Shown piece by piece: positions 42,464 to 51,910 of a stretch of 64,000 nucleotides of DNA. A model generated the notes under the pieces. That model had not been told where the DNA came from, did no database searches, and saw nothing but the letters and a program-made list of their open reading frames with translations. The translations under genes were made by a program, and so were the position numbers. The stretch is taken from positions 1-64,000 of the forward strand of contig JAVHVN010000159.1 in the NCBI GenBank assembly GCA_032160545.1, given 5' to 3'. Each line of letters begins with the position of its first letter. The first letter of the stretch is position 1. This DNA comes from DATGFB01 sp032160545. Its GTDB lineage: Bacteria > Actinomycetota > Actinomycetes > Mycobacteriales > Jatrophihabitantaceae.

Positions 42464-43264
42464 TCAGCGAGAGGCGGCCCGCTTGTACAGCCGGACGGCG
42501 AGTGGCACGAAAATCGCCAGGATCGCCACCACCCAGAGCAGCGTGTAGATGACCGGGTGCTGCAGCGACCAGTCCTTGGGCGGCGGAAACCGGTCGTCGG
42601 TATTCCCGAACAGCTGGCGCGCCGCCTGCGTCACGGACGAGACCGGGTTCCAGTTGGCGATGACGCGCAACCCGCTCGGGAAGCCGTTCGTCGGTACGAA
42701 CGTGTTCGCGATGAACGTGAGCGGAAAGATGACTATGAACGAAGCGTTGTTGACCACCTCGGGGGCCGGGACGATCAGTCCGACGCATGCCATGATCCAC
42801 GACATGGCGTACGCGAACGCCAGCAGCAGCAGGAATCCGGCCAGCGCCTCGCCGACCGACGTGCGAATGCGCCAGCCCACCGCAAGGCCGGTCAGCGACA
42901 TCACGACGATGACGAGCACGTTGTTGAGCAGGTCGCTGCCGGTACGCCCGACAAGCACTGCCGAGCGCGACATCGGCAGGGACCGGAAGCGGTCGATGAT
43001 GCCCTTCTGGATGTCCTCGGCGAGCCCGGCGCCGGTGATCGTGGCGCCGAAGATCACCGTCTGCGCAAAGACGCCCGGGATCAGGAACTCGCGGTAGCTC
43101 AGGCCGGGAACCTTGATCGCGCTGCCGAAGACGTAGGCGAACAGCAGGATGAACATGATCGGCGAGATCGTCGAGAAGACCAGCAGGTCGGGAACTCGTT
43201 TGATCTTGATCAGGTTGCGCTTGGCGACCACCGCGCCGTCGGCCAGAGCCTTCACCGCGGTCAT
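42464..43264 (-). CDS. ABC-2 type transporter permease (DrrB-like)
   Basis: A 266-residue membrane protein with six hydrophobic helices (first at about 29-48, last at about 238-256). The ABC-2 family loop is in 'GIIDRFRSLPMSRSAVLVGR'. It pairs with the ATPase upstream, sharing an ATGA overlap (43261-43264). DrrAB-type exporters extrude lipids, antibiotics or other hydrophobic compounds; the substrate is unknown here. Confidence 0.9.
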   Translation of the reverse strand: MTAVKALADGAVVAKRNLIKIKRVPDLLVFSTISPIMFILLFAYVFGSAIKVPGLSYREFLIPGVFAQTVIFGATITGAGLAEDIQKGIIDRFRSLPMSRSAVLVGRTGSDLLNNVLVIVVMSLTGLAVGWRIRTSVGEALAGFLLLLAFAYAMSWIMACVGLIVPAPEVVNNASFIVIFPLTFIANTFVPTNGFPSGLRVIANWNPVSSVTQAARQLFGNTDDRFPPPKDWSLQHPVIYTLLWVVAILAIFVPLAVRLYKRAASR

Positions 43265-44235
43265 GTGGTGGCCTCCTTCTCGTCGGCGGGCGCATCCTCG
43301 GCCGCGTGGCCGGTGAGCGTGAGGAACACGTCGTCCAGCGTCGGTCGGCGCAGCGCCACGTCGAGAACTGCGATGCCGGCACCGTCGAAACGGCGCAGCG
43401 CCTCGATGAGGACGCCGGCCCCGCCGCGAACCGGTGCGGTCAGGCGGCGGCTGTGGTCGTCGACGGTGACCGACCCGTGCGACAGCTCGGTGAGGACGTC
43501 GCGCGCCGGCGCGAGCTCGGCCTGCGACGCGACGACGACCTCGACCCGCTCGCCGCCGACCTGCGCCTTGAGCTCGTCGGCAGTGCCCTGCGCGATGGCC
43601 TTGCCGTGGTCGATCACGAGGATGTCGTCGGCGAGCCGGTCAGCCTCCTCGAGGTACTGCGTCGTGAGCAGCAGCGTGCTGCCCGCCTTGACCAGTTCGA
43701 CGATGACGTCCCACATGTCGGTTCGGCTGCGTGGGTCGAGACCGGTGGTCGGCTCGTCCAGGAACAGGACCGGCGGCTGGGCGACCAGGGCACCGGCGAG
43801 GTCGAGCCGACGCCGCATGCCACCCGAGTACCCCTTCACCGGACGGTCGGCCGCCTCGCCCAGGGTGAACCGTTCGAGCAGCTCGCGGGCGCGCTCGCGG
43901 GATCGCTTCGCACCGAGCCCGTACAGCCGGCCGACCATGTCGAGGTTCTCGAATCCGGTGAGGTACTCGTCGACGGCGGCGTACTGGCCGGACAGGCCGA
44001 TGTGCGAGCGCACCTGCGCGGGCTGGCTCACGACGTCGTACCCCGCTACCTCGGCGCTGCCGCCGTCGGGCCCGAGCAGCGTCGTGAGGATGCGGACGGC
44101 GGTCGTCTTGCCCGCACCGTTGGGGCCGAGCAGGCCGAGCACGGTGCCCTCGGGAACGGCGAGGTCGAGTCCGTCCAGAGCCCGATTCTTGCCGTAGACC
44201 TTCACGAGGCCTCTGGCACTGATGACGTCGGCCAT
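43261..44235 (-). CDS. Daunorubicin-resistance-type ABC transporter ATPase (DrrA-like)
   Basis: A 324-residue ATPase. Walker A is 'GPNGAGKTT' (37-45), the signature 'YSGGMRRRLDLAGAL', and Walker B 'VLFLDEPTTGLDPRSR'. The C-terminal ~100 residues ('VALRRPTLDDVFLTLTGH') are the DrrA C-terminal domain. It drives the permease encoded immediately downstream. Divergent from the F420-dependent oxidoreductase, with 107 bases between starts. Confidence 0.93.
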   Translation of the reverse strand: MADVISARGLVKVYGKNRALDGLDLAVPEGTVLGLLGPNGAGKTTAVRILTTLLGPDGGSAEVAGYDVVSQPAQVRSHIGLSGQYAAVDEYLTGFENLDMVGRLYGLGAKRSRERARELLERFTLGEAADRPVKGYSGGMRRRLDLAGALVAQPPVLFLDEPTTGLDPRSRTDMWDVIVELVKAGSTLLLTTQYLEEADRLADDILVIDHGKAIAQGTADELKAQVGGERVEVVVASQAELAPARDVLTELSHGSVTVDDHSRRLTAPVRGGAGVLIEALRRFDGAGIAVLDVALRRPTLDDVFLTLTGHAAEDAPADEKEATT

Positions 44236-44342
44236 CGGACTCCTTCGCTGATCGCGGCTGATCGAACTCGGCCAACCCTAGGAGAGGGGTGCGACAGTGC
44301 CGTACCGGTTTTCGCCCAGAGCGCAGCGGGTACCTCGACAGG

Positions 44343-45308
44343 ATGGTCCAACTCGGCTACACGCTGATGTGCGAACAGTCCGGTCCCACGTCGCTGGTCG
44401 CGAACGCGGCTGCCGCAGAGGCCGCCGGCTTCAAGTTCGAGGTCATCAGCGACCACTACTTCCCTTGGCTGGACAGCCAGGGTCACGCCCCCAACGCCTG
44501 GGCCGTGCTCGGCGCCGTCGCGCAGGCAACCGAGCGGGTGGAGCTGATGACATACGTGACCTGCCCGACCGTGCGCTACCACCCCACCGTCGTGGCGCAG
44601 CAGGCCGCGACCGTGGGGCTGCTCAGCGACGGCCGCTTCACCCTCGGCCTCGGCGCGGGCGAGAACCTCAACGAGCATGTCGTCGGCCGCGGCTGGCCGC
44701 CGGTCAACGTCCGGCACGAGATGCTCGCCGAGGCGATCGAGATCATCTCCCGGCTGTTCACCGGCGAGTACGTGAACTTCACCGGCGAGCACTACCGCGT
44801 CGACTCGGCCAAGCTGTGGGACGTCGGCACCCCGCCGCCGCGCATCGGCGTCGCGGTGTCGGGCAAGCAGTCCTGCGAACTCGCCGCGCACACTGCCGAC
44901 GCCATGATCGCGGTGGAGCCGAAGGCGGAGTTGGGTGAGCTGTTCGACGCGGCCGGCGGCGCGGGCAAGCCCCGTGTCGGCCAGGTGCCCATCTGCTTCG
45001 ACCCCGATCGAGACGCCGCCATCGCGAGGGCACACGAGCAGTTCCGGTGGTTCGGCGGCGGCTGGAAGGTCAATTCCGAGCTGCCCGGCACGGCTGGGTT
45101 CGCCGCGGCCAGCCAGTTCGTGACGCCGGACGACGTAGCCGGCTCCATCCCGTGCGGGCCGGACGTCGAGGCGCATGTCGCGGCCGTCCGAGAGTTCGTC
45201 GACGCCGGGTTCAGCCACGTTGCCCTCGTCCAGATCGGCGGGCAGCACCAGGACGGCTTCCTGAGGTGGGCCGAGTCCGACCTGCTCCCCGCCCTGCGCG
45301 GGCTCTGA
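44343..45308 (+). CDS. LLM-class F420-dependent oxidoreductase (F420_G6P family)
   Basis: A 321-residue TIM-barrel flavin-like enzyme using coenzyme F420. 'GYTLMCEQSGP', 'FEVISDHYFPWLDSQGH', 'TCPTVRYHPTVVAQQAAT' and 'GAGENLNEHVVGRGWPP' are the blocks of the family near F420-dependent glucose-6-phosphate dehydrogenase. Many members are not Fgd, so the substrate stays open. The start at 44343 fits homology; a GTG 18 codons upstream is unlikely. It stands alone. Confidence 0.9.
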   Translation: MVQLGYTLMCEQSGPTSLVANAAAAEAAGFKFEVISDHYFPWLDSQGHAPNAWAVLGAVAQATERVELMTYVTCPTVRYHPTVVAQQAATVGLLSDGRFTLGLGAGENLNEHVVGRGWPPVNVRHEMLAEAIEIISRLFTGEYVNFTGEHYRVDSAKLWDVGTPPPRIGVAVSGKQSCELAAHTADAMIAVEPKAELGELFDAAGGAGKPRVGQVPICFDPDRDAAIARAHEQFRWFGGGWKVNSELPGTAGFAAASQFVTPDDVAGSIPCGPDVEAHVAAVREFVDAGFSHVALVQIGGQHQDGFLRWAESDLLPALRGL

Positions 45309-45366
45309 GGCCGCAGGCGGGCGGCATCGGCGGGGTGATCACCCGAGGGTCACTAGCATCGGGCAG

Positions 45367-46287
45367 ATGCCGCTGGACGAACCCGCGCGCCGGGTGCGCG
45401 TACGCGTTCCGGCGAAGATCAATCTGCACCTCGGCGTGGGTCCGGTGCGCGCGGACGGCTACCACGAGCTGGTGACCGTCTTCCAGGCCGTCGACCTGGT
45501 AGACGAGGTGATCGCGACCGAGTCACTGGGCCTGTCGCTGCAGCTGACGGGCCGCGATGCAGAGGCGCTGCCCACCGGCCCCGACAATCTCGCCTGGCAG
45601 GCGGCGTCGCTGCTCGCCGAGAGGGCGCAGGTGCCGCCCGACGTGCGGCTCGAGATCGCCAAGGCGATCCCGGTGGCCGGGGGCATGGCCGGCGGGTCGG
45701 CCGACGCGGCCGGAGCGCTGCTGGCCTGCGCCCACCTCTGGCAGACCGGTTCGTCCAAGTCCGACCTGCTCGCGCTCGCCGCGCGGCTCGGCAGCGACGT
45801 CCCGTTCGCACTCACGGGGGGGACGGCCCTGGGTACCGGTCGTGGCGAGCTGCTGACGCCCGCGCTGTCGACCGGGCAGTTCCACTGGGTGCTTGCGTTG
45901 GCCGACTTCGGCATCTCGGCCGCCGACGCGTATCGCGAACTCGACAGGCAACGCGTCGAGGGCGCCGCTCCCCTGCCCGCCGGCTCGCCGGACCTGCTGC
46001 TCGACGCGCTGCGCGCCGGCGACGCCCAGCGAGTCGCCGGCGCTCTCGTCAACGACCTGCAGCCGGCCTCGGTCGCGCTCGCTCCCCGCCTGCGCCAGAC
46101 CCTCGCCGCCGGGACGGACCTCGGCGCCCTGGCCGGAATGGTCTCCGGTTCCGGCCCCACGTGTGCGTTCCTGTGCGCGAGCGCCGAGGCCGCCGCGCGG
46201 CTCGCCGCCGGCCTCGCCGCGGAAGGCGTCTGCCGTACCACGCGGGTGGCGACCGGCCCGGTACCCGGCGCCCGCGTCGTGTTCTGA
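45367..46287 (+). CDS. ispE: 4-diphosphocytidyl-2-C-methyl-D-erythritol kinase
   Basis: A 306-residue GHMP kinase of the non-mevalonate isoprenoid pathway. The catalytic lysine is in 'PAKINLHLGVG' (K17), the ATP loop is 'PVAGGMAGGSADAAG' (102-116), and the catalytic aspartate is D144 in 'LGSDVPFAL'. 'MVSGSGPTCAFL' is the third GHMP motif. The ABC-F gene starts 8 bases after its stop. In other actinobacteria ispE follows ksgA; that gene is absent here, and the preceding F420 enzyme has its own promoter region. Confidence 0.95.
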   Translation: MPLDEPARRVRVRVPAKINLHLGVGPVRADGYHELVTVFQAVDLVDEVIATESLGLSLQLTGRDAEALPTGPDNLAWQAASLLAERAQVPPDVRLEIAKAIPVAGGMAGGSADAAGALLACAHLWQTGSSKSDLLALAARLGSDVPFALTGGTALGTGRGELLTPALSTGQFHWVLALADFGISAADAYRELDRQRVEGAAPLPAGSPDLLLDALRAGDAQRVAGALVNDLQPASVALAPRLRQTLAAGTDLGALAGMVSGSGPTCAFLCASAEAAARLAAGLAAEGVCRTTRVATGPVPGARVVF

Positions 46288-46295
46288 TTGGCGTC

Positions 46296-48032
46296 GTGCC
46301 GAACCTCGTCAACCTCGAGAACGTCTCGAAGTCCTACGGCACGACGCGCGTGCTCGAATCGCTGTCCCTCGGGGTCGCGGCCTCCGAGCGCATCGGCATC
46401 GTCGGCCGCAACGGCGGCGGCAAGTCGACCCTGCTGCGCGTCCTCACCGGCGCCGAGACTCCGGACGCCGGACGGGTCACGCGCACCGGGGGCGTGCGGG
46501 TGGCCACCGTCGACCAGCGCGGTCGGCTTCCGGCCGGGTCGACCGTCCGCGAGCTCGTCGTCGGCGACGCGGCCGAGCACGAGTGGGCCGGTGACGCCGC
46601 CGTGCGCGAGGTGCTCGCCGGCCTCGGCCTGCCGAGCGTGGGCCTCGACGCCGACGTGGGGCGCCTGTCCGGCGGCGAGCGACGGCGGGTCGGGCTGGCC
46701 GCAGCGCTCGTCCAGCAGGCCGACCTGCTGGTGCTCGACGAGCCGACCAACCACCTCGACGTGGAGGGCATCACCTGGCTGGCGAGCTACCTCACCAACC
46801 GGCGCGGGGCACTGCTGGTCGTCACCCACGACCGGTGGTTCCTCGACGCGGTCTGTGTCCGCACCTGGGAGGTCGGCGGCGGGACGGTCCGCCAGTTCGA
46901 CGGCGGGTACGCCGCCTACGTCCTGGCGCGGGCCGAGCGGGCACGGCAGGCCGACGCGACCGAGGCGCGGCGGCAGAACCTGCTGCGCAAGGAGCTCGCG
47001 TGGCTGCGCCGCGGCCCCCCGGCGCGGACGTCGAAGCCACGCTTTCGCATCGACGCGGCCGAGGCGCTCATCGCCGACGTCCCCGAGCCGCGCTCGTCCG
47101 TCGAGCTGCGGTCACTCGCCCAGCGCCGCCTCGGCCGCAGCGTCTACGACATCGAGGACGTCACCGTGACCGTCGGCGAGCGAACCCTGCTCGACGACGT
47201 GACCTGGCATGTCGGTCCCGGTGATCGCATCGGCGTCATCGGCGTGAACGGTTCGGGCAAGACACACCTGCTGCGGCTGCTGACCGGCGAGCTGCAGCCG
47301 GCGAGCGGCACGGTGCGCATCGGGCAGACCGTGCACGCCGGGTACCTCTCGCAGGAGATCACCGAGCTGCCGGACGGGCTGCGCGTGATCGAGGCCGTGC
47401 AGGAGGTGCGCACGACCGCGGTGCTCGACGGCACCGAGCTGTCCGCGACGCAGCTGGCCGAACGGTTCGGCTTCGCCAACGACCGGCAGTGGACGCCCGT
47501 CGGCGACCTCTCCGGCGGCGAGCGGCGGCGCCTGCAATTGCTGCGCATCCTGCTCGCGCAACCGAACGTGCTCCTGCTCGACGAACCGACGAACGACCTC
47601 GACATCGACACCCTCGCCGCGCTGGAGGACCTGCTCGACACGTGGGCCGGGACGCTCGTCGTCGTCAGCCACGACCGCTACCTGCTCGAGCGGGTCACCG
47701 ACTCCACCGTCGCGCTGCTCGGCGACGGGTCGCTCGCCGCACTGCCTGGCGGTGTGGACGAGTACCTCGACCGGCGGAACGCCTCGGCCGCCGCCGAGGA
47801 CGCCCAGCGCCGCGAGCGCAAGGGCGATTCGCGCGCGGCCCGCAAGGAGCTGACCCGCATCGAGCGCCAGCTCGCCGCGCTGGAGAAGCGCGAGGCTGCC
47901 CTGCACACCCAGCTCGCCGCGCACGCCACGGACTTCGCGACGGTGGCCGGCCTCGACGCCGAACTTCGCGGCGTCGTCGCCGAGCGCGAGGCGACCGAAG
48001 AGGCCTGGCTCGAACTCAGCGACGACGCCTGA
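46296..48032 (+). CDS. ABC-F family ATPase (Uup-like)
   Basis: A 578-residue protein with two ABC domains and no membrane helices. First Walker A 'GRNGGGKST' (37-45), signature 'LSGGERRRVGL', Walker B 'LLVLDEPTNHLD'; second Walker A 'GVNGSGKT', signature 'LSGGERRRLQL' and 'LLLDEPTNDLD'. Between them is the short linker 'GPPARTSKPRFRIDAAEAL', and the C-terminus is a coiled coil ('RKELTRIERQLAALEKREAAL'). ABC-F proteins act on ribosomes; the Uup group is linked to stalling and ribosome assembly. A resistance role is not indicated. GTG start 8 bases after ispE. Confidence 0.92.
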   Translation: MPNLVNLENVSKSYGTTRVLESLSLGVAASERIGIVGRNGGGKSTLLRVLTGAETPDAGRVTRTGGVRVATVDQRGRLPAGSTVRELVVGDAAEHEWAGDAAVREVLAGLGLPSVGLDADVGRLSGGERRRVGLAAALVQQADLLVLDEPTNHLDVEGITWLASYLTNRRGALLVVTHDRWFLDAVCVRTWEVGGGTVRQFDGGYAAYVLARAERARQADATEARRQNLLRKELAWLRRGPPARTSKPRFRIDAAEALIADVPEPRSSVELRSLAQRRLGRSVYDIEDVTVTVGERTLLDDVTWHVGPGDRIGVIGVNGSGKTHLLRLLTGELQPASGTVRIGQTVHAGYLSQEITELPDGLRVIEAVQEVRTTAVLDGTELSATQLAERFGFANDRQWTPVGDLSGGERRRLQLLRILLAQPNVLLLDEPTNDLDIDTLAALEDLLDTWAGTLVVVSHDRYLLERVTDSTVALLGDGSLAALPGGVDEYLDRRNASAAAEDAQRRERKGDSRAARKELTRIERQLAALEKREAALHTQLAAHATDFATVAGLDAELRGVVAEREATEEAWLELSDDA

Positions 48033-48033
48033 T

Positions 48034-48720
48034 TCAGTGCCGGCGCGGTTGACGACCGAGCCGCACCGCCACGACGCCGACGACGAGCGCACAGAACGCG
48101 GCGAGCAGCGGGCCGCCGATGCGGGCACCGGTCGACGACAGCCCGTTGCCGTCCACGCCGCTACCGTTGCCGCTGCCGTTGCCGCTGCCGCCGCCGTGGC
48201 CACCGGGCGACGAGCTCACGGCCGTCTCAGAGCCGCCGACGCCGCCGCTCGATCCGCTCGACGAAGCGGGGTTGCCCGCGTCGCCGACGTGGAACGGGAA
48301 GAAGCCGCCGTTCGGCACGGTCACGACTACCCCGTCGCCCGCCCCGTCCGCGACCCGCGTCTGCGACGGGTCGCCGCCGGCCGGGCCGACGATCGTCAGC
48401 AGGTATTCGCCGTTCGCCAGGCCGGCCGGCACCGAGTAGGTGACGTCGACGACTCCGGACGGGCCGGACCACCGGGTGGATCCGTGCGCCGCTCCCCCGA
48501 GCCGGACGACCACGGCGACGCGCTGCGCGAAGCCCCTCACCACGACCCGCACCGCGTCGTGACGGTGCAGCAGCGGATCGTCCGGCAGCCGCTTGCCGTG
48601 CAGGTACGCCGTCAGGTTGGACGACGGGACGGCGGCGGGTGCCGCGACGGCGAGCTGCCCGGCGGTGGCAGCGAGGGCTGTGGCCGCGGTCGCGAGCACC
48701 ACGGCCACGGCCCGCCGCAC
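48034..48720 (-). CDS. Small secreted surface protein with LSSTG sorting-like tail
   Basis: A 228-residue exported protein. The signal peptide ends near 'AVAAPAAV' (about 27). A beta-sandwich-like domain (~35-140) is followed by a Gly/Ser/Asn-rich linker (about 150-192). The tail has 'LSSTG' (194-198), a hydrophobic helix and a basic 'GRQPRRH' end, the layout of sortase substrates although Pro is replaced by Ser. GTG start two bases after the preceding stop, so translation is coupled to the Ig-repeat gene. In Firmicute WxL clusters a small LPxTG-tailed protein (CscD type) is a regular partner. Its stop lies one base from the end of the convergent ABC-F gene. Confidence 0.78.
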   Translation of the reverse strand: MRRAVAVVLATAATALAATAGQLAVAAPAAVPSSNLTAYLHGKRLPDDPLLHRHDAVRVVVRGFAQRVAVVVRLGGAAHGSTRWSGPSGVVDVTYSVPAGLANGEYLLTIVGPAGGDPSQTRVADGAGDGVVVTVPNGGFFPFHVGDAGNPASSSGSSGGVGGSETAVSSSPGGHGGGSGNGSGNGSGVDGNGLSSTGARIGGPLLAAFCALVVGVVAVRLGRQPRRH

Positions 48721-48722
48721 GC

Positions 48723-51700
48723 CTAGCCGACCCGGTGCAGCCCGCGGTGCCGGCGCACGCCGAGCTTCATGACGATCGCACCGCTTACCGCGAGCACGAG
48801 CCCGAGCAGGGTCATGATCATGATGTTGGAGCCGGTGAGCGCGAGGGGCCCGGAGCTGGTTCCGCCCGCTCCGGAGAGCGTCGATCCCGGCGTCGTGGGT
48901 GTCGACGGCGCGACCGCACCGGCGATCGAGAAGTGGAAGACCGCCGAGCCGACCCGGCCCGAGAAGGTCAGCGTGTGCGCGCCGGCAGTCAGGGTCTTCG
49001 GCAGCGTGACCGTCGCCGTGACCGTGCCCTGTCCGCTCGCGGTGACGGTGGCCAGCTTGACCGGCGTCGACCGCACCGTGACGTCCACCGACTCCTCGGA
49101 CTGGAAGCCGCTCGCCTGCACAGTGACCGTCTGGCCCGGCTTGAGGGTGGCACCGTCCTTGATCGTCTTACCGCCCGAGGTCGCCGAGCTGATCACGGGT
49201 GCCGCCTCGACCGCGAGCGTGAGCGGAGCAGACTGCGAACCGGAGTAGTTCGCAGGTGCGCTCGCGGTGAACGACGCGGTCAGCGATGCGGTGCCGATCG
49301 GCAGCGCCTTGGTCTTGAACACGGCGTTCCCGCTCGCAACGGGCGCCGAACCGAGCACGGTGCTGCCGTTCTTGAACGCGACCGTGCCGGCGACTGCCGG
49401 CGTGACCGTCGCAGTCATCGTCACCTCGGCACCGACGGTCACGGGGCCGGCGGTCACCGCGAGCGAGGTCGTGGTGGTCACCGCGTTCACCGTGAAATTG
49501 ACGACGTTCGACGCCGAGGGCGCGAAGTCGAGCGGCGCCGACGGCACGAAGCTCGCCTTGAGCGAGTGGGAGCCGCCCGTGAGTGCGATCGTCGTCAACG
49601 TCGCGGAACCGTTGGCGACCGCGACGTTGCCGAGCGTGGTCGGGCCGTCGGTGAAGGCGACGGTGCCCGTTCCGGCAGACACGGTGGAGTGCAGGCTCAC
49701 CGCGGTGCCGAACGTCACCGGCCCGGTCGGCGTGACGTCGAGGGTGGTGGTGGTCACGGCTGCTGCCGGCTTGACCACGAAGGTGGCGGGGGCGGTCGTC
49801 TGCGAATCCTTGAAGCTCGTCGGGTTGCCGCTCGTGAAGGCGGCCGTCAGCGAGTGCGAACCCACGGCGAGGGTCGTCGTCGTCTGCGCGACGCCGTTGG
49901 TCACGGTGGCGGGCGAGCCGACGGCCGTTGCGCCGTCCATGAACTGCACCGACCCTCCAGCGCCGGACGGACTGATGGTGGCCTTGAGCGTCTCGACCGT
50001 GTTCGGGCCGACCGGACCCGTCGGCGACACGCTCAGCGCGGTGGTCGTGTCCCCAGGCGGCGGCGGGTTCACGACGAACGACGTCGCCGTCGACGTGGAT
50101 TGGCTGTGGTTCGTGTCGGGCGTGAACGTCGCGGTCAACGAGTGCGTCCCGACGGACAGATTGCTGACGTTCGTCGAGGCCTTCGCGTTCGTCACCGGGA
50201 CCGGCGATCCGACCGTGTTGGGGCCATCGAAGAATTGCACCGTTCCGACCACGCCGCCGGTGACGGTCGCCTCCAGCTTCACCGACGTGCCCTGCGTGAC
50301 CGGACTCGCGGGTGTGGCCACGAACGTCGTGGTCGTCGGGGCCTTGTTGATCAAGTAGCTGACCCCGATCGACGTCGAGGTACCGAAGTCGGCTGGGACG
50401 GCCGGCACGAACTTCGCCGTCAAGGTGTGGTCGCCGGCAGCCAGCGCCGAGGTCGTGATGCTGGCAGTGCCGTTGGAGACCGTGGCGTCGGAGCCGATCT
50501 GCGTCCCGGCGTCGAAGAACTGGATCGAGCCGGTCGCCTGGGTGTGGTCCACATGACCGGTCAGGGTCACAGTGGTGCCGTAGGTCTGCGGGCTGGAGGG
50601 CGACACGTCGAGCGTCGTCGCGGTGGGCGTCGCGGGTTGTGCGTTCACGACGTAACTCACGGCGCCCGACGTCGATGTGCTGAAGGCGTTCGAGTCGGTG
50701 GGCGTGAAGACCGCGGTGACGGAGTGCGTGTTCACCGCGAAGGTGTTCGTCGTGATGGCCGTGCCGCCCGACACCGCCACAGGCGAACCGATGTTCGTCG
50801 CACCGTCCTTGAACTGCACGCTGCCGACGGCGCCGGCCGGCGTGACGGTTGCCGTCAGCGTCGACACCGTGCCGACGGTGATCGGGCTGGTCGGTGAGAT
50901 GTCGAGTGCGGTCGAGGTCTGCGTCGGGGCCGGGGTGATCGTGTAGGGCACCGCGGCTGACGTCGAACCGCTGAACGCGGCGGTGTCACTCGGCGTGAAC
51001 ACGCCGGTGATGCTGTGCGAACCGACCGACAACGACGTGGTCGGGAAGCTCGCCGAACCACTCGCGACGGTGACCGGGGTGCCGAGGTCGTTCGCGCCGT
51101 CCTTGAACTGCACGGTGCCTGCCGCTGCCGGAGAAACCGCGGCGGTGAACGTCACGTTGGTGCCGGAGACCTGCGGGCTGGCGGGCGACGGGGTCACCGT
51201 GGTGGTCGTCGCGCTCGGTCCGGCCACGACGGTCGGGTACACCTGCGTCCACGTACCCGCCGCGGTGTCGTACTGGACGTCCCCGGTCCAGTAGCCTGCG
51301 TCGTTGCCACTCTGCAACAGGCGGATTTGCATGATGTTCGCATAGCCGGCGGTCGTGTCGAGCGTCCCGGCACCGAGCGTTGCCGTCAGGTTGGCTTCAT
51401 TGATCGCGATCTTCGCCACGGGGGTGTCGGACGGGAGCCCGGTGATCGACGCCGGACCGGACGTGACCGGGTAGGTCGTGGCGGTCGAACCGTTGGCGAC
51501 GAACCAACCGGAGGTCGGCTGGCTGTGGTTCGGGAACGCGAAGACGATGTTCGCCTTGTGGAATTGGTTCGGGTCCTCAGCGCTTGAGGCGACCGCGAAG
51601 TCGAACAGGTGCGACAGATCTGTCCCGCTCGTGACCTTGGCGCCGGCAGCGTTGTAGAACGACAGAGTTCCGAACGACCCACTGTTGGCGTCCGGCTCCC

Positions 51701-51803
51701 AGGACGGAGTCGTCGACACTGCTCCGGTGGCACTGCCCGGAGTGAGTGTGGCGATCAGGGTCGCGAGAGCGGCCCCGGCGACCCAGCGCTTGCTCAGCTT
51801 CAC
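48723..51803 (-). CDS. Seven-Ig-repeat surface protein with LALTG tail
   Basis: A 1026-residue secreted protein. Signal peptide to ~30 ('TPGSATGA'). Residues 33-185 are an N-terminal domain ('WEPDANSGSFGTLSFYNAAG') also found in the 644-residue neighbour. About 190-865 holds seven bacterial Ig-like (Big_3_5-type) repeats, each with 'TVQFKDG'-like and 'GSHS(I/L)TAxFxP'-like strands. Residues ~868-960 are another beta-domain. The C-terminus has 'LALTG' (987-991), a hydrophobic helix and an Arg/His-rich tail. Such proteins extend binding domains away from the wall. GTG 51803 has an AGGAGAGGG site 10 bases upstream. It is linked to its neighbours by gene order and shared domain. Confidence 0.85.
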   Translation of the reverse strand: MKLSKRWVAGAALATLIATLTPGSATGAVSTTPSWEPDANSGSFGTLSFYNAAGAKVTSGTDLSHLFDFAVASSAEDPNQFHKANIVFAFPNHSQPTSGWFVANGSTATTYPVTSGPASITGLPSDTPVAKIAINEANLTATLGAGTLDTTAGYANIMQIRLLQSGNDAGYWTGDVQYDTAAGTWTQVYPTVVAGPSATTTTVTPSPASPQVSGTNVTFTAAVSPAAAGTVQFKDGANDLGTPVTVASGSASFPTTSLSVGSHSITGVFTPSDTAAFSGSTSAAVPYTITPAPTQTSTALDISPTSPITVGTVSTLTATVTPAGAVGSVQFKDGATNIGSPVAVSGGTAITTNTFAVNTHSVTAVFTPTDSNAFSTSTSGAVSYVVNAQPATPTATTLDVSPSSPQTYGTTVTLTGHVDHTQATGSIQFFDAGTQIGSDATVSNGTASITTSALAAGDHTLTAKFVPAVPADFGTSTSIGVSYLINKAPTTTTFVATPASPVTQGTSVKLEATVTGGVVGTVQFFDGPNTVGSPVPVTNAKASTNVSNLSVGTHSLTATFTPDTNHSQSTSTATSFVVNPPPPGDTTTALSVSPTGPVGPNTVETLKATISPSGAGGSVQFMDGATAVGSPATVTNGVAQTTTTLAVGSHSLTAAFTSGNPTSFKDSQTTAPATFVVKPAAAVTTTTLDVTPTGPVTFGTAVSLHSTVSAGTGTVAFTDGPTTLGNVAVANGSATLTTIALTGGSHSLKASFVPSAPLDFAPSASNVVNFTVNAVTTTTSLAVTAGPVTVGAEVTMTATVTPAVAGTVAFKNGSTVLGSAPVASGNAVFKTKALPIGTASLTASFTASAPANYSGSQSAPLTLAVEAAPVISSATSGGKTIKDGATLKPGQTVTVQASGFQSEESVDVTVRSTPVKLATVTASGQGTVTATVTLPKTLTAGAHTLTFSGRVGSAVFHFSIAGAVAPSTPTTPGSTLSGAGGTSSGPLALTGSNIMIMTLLGLVLAVSGAIVMKLGVRRHRGLHRVG

Positions 51804-51910
51804 GAATGTGTTCCCTCTCCTCGCGCGACGCCCTGAGGGCACGCGGTGTCGCGCTAAGACTTGGCCAGACAGGCGAAGGACGGACGCCCGCCGGATTAAC
51901 GACGGATGAA

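Noticed and set aside
46161..46295. Earlier in-frame start for the ABC-F ATPase inside ispE
   Set aside because: It would overlap the end of ispE by over 120 bases with Arg-rich sequence and no ABC homology; the GTG at 46296 starts directly at the ABC domain.
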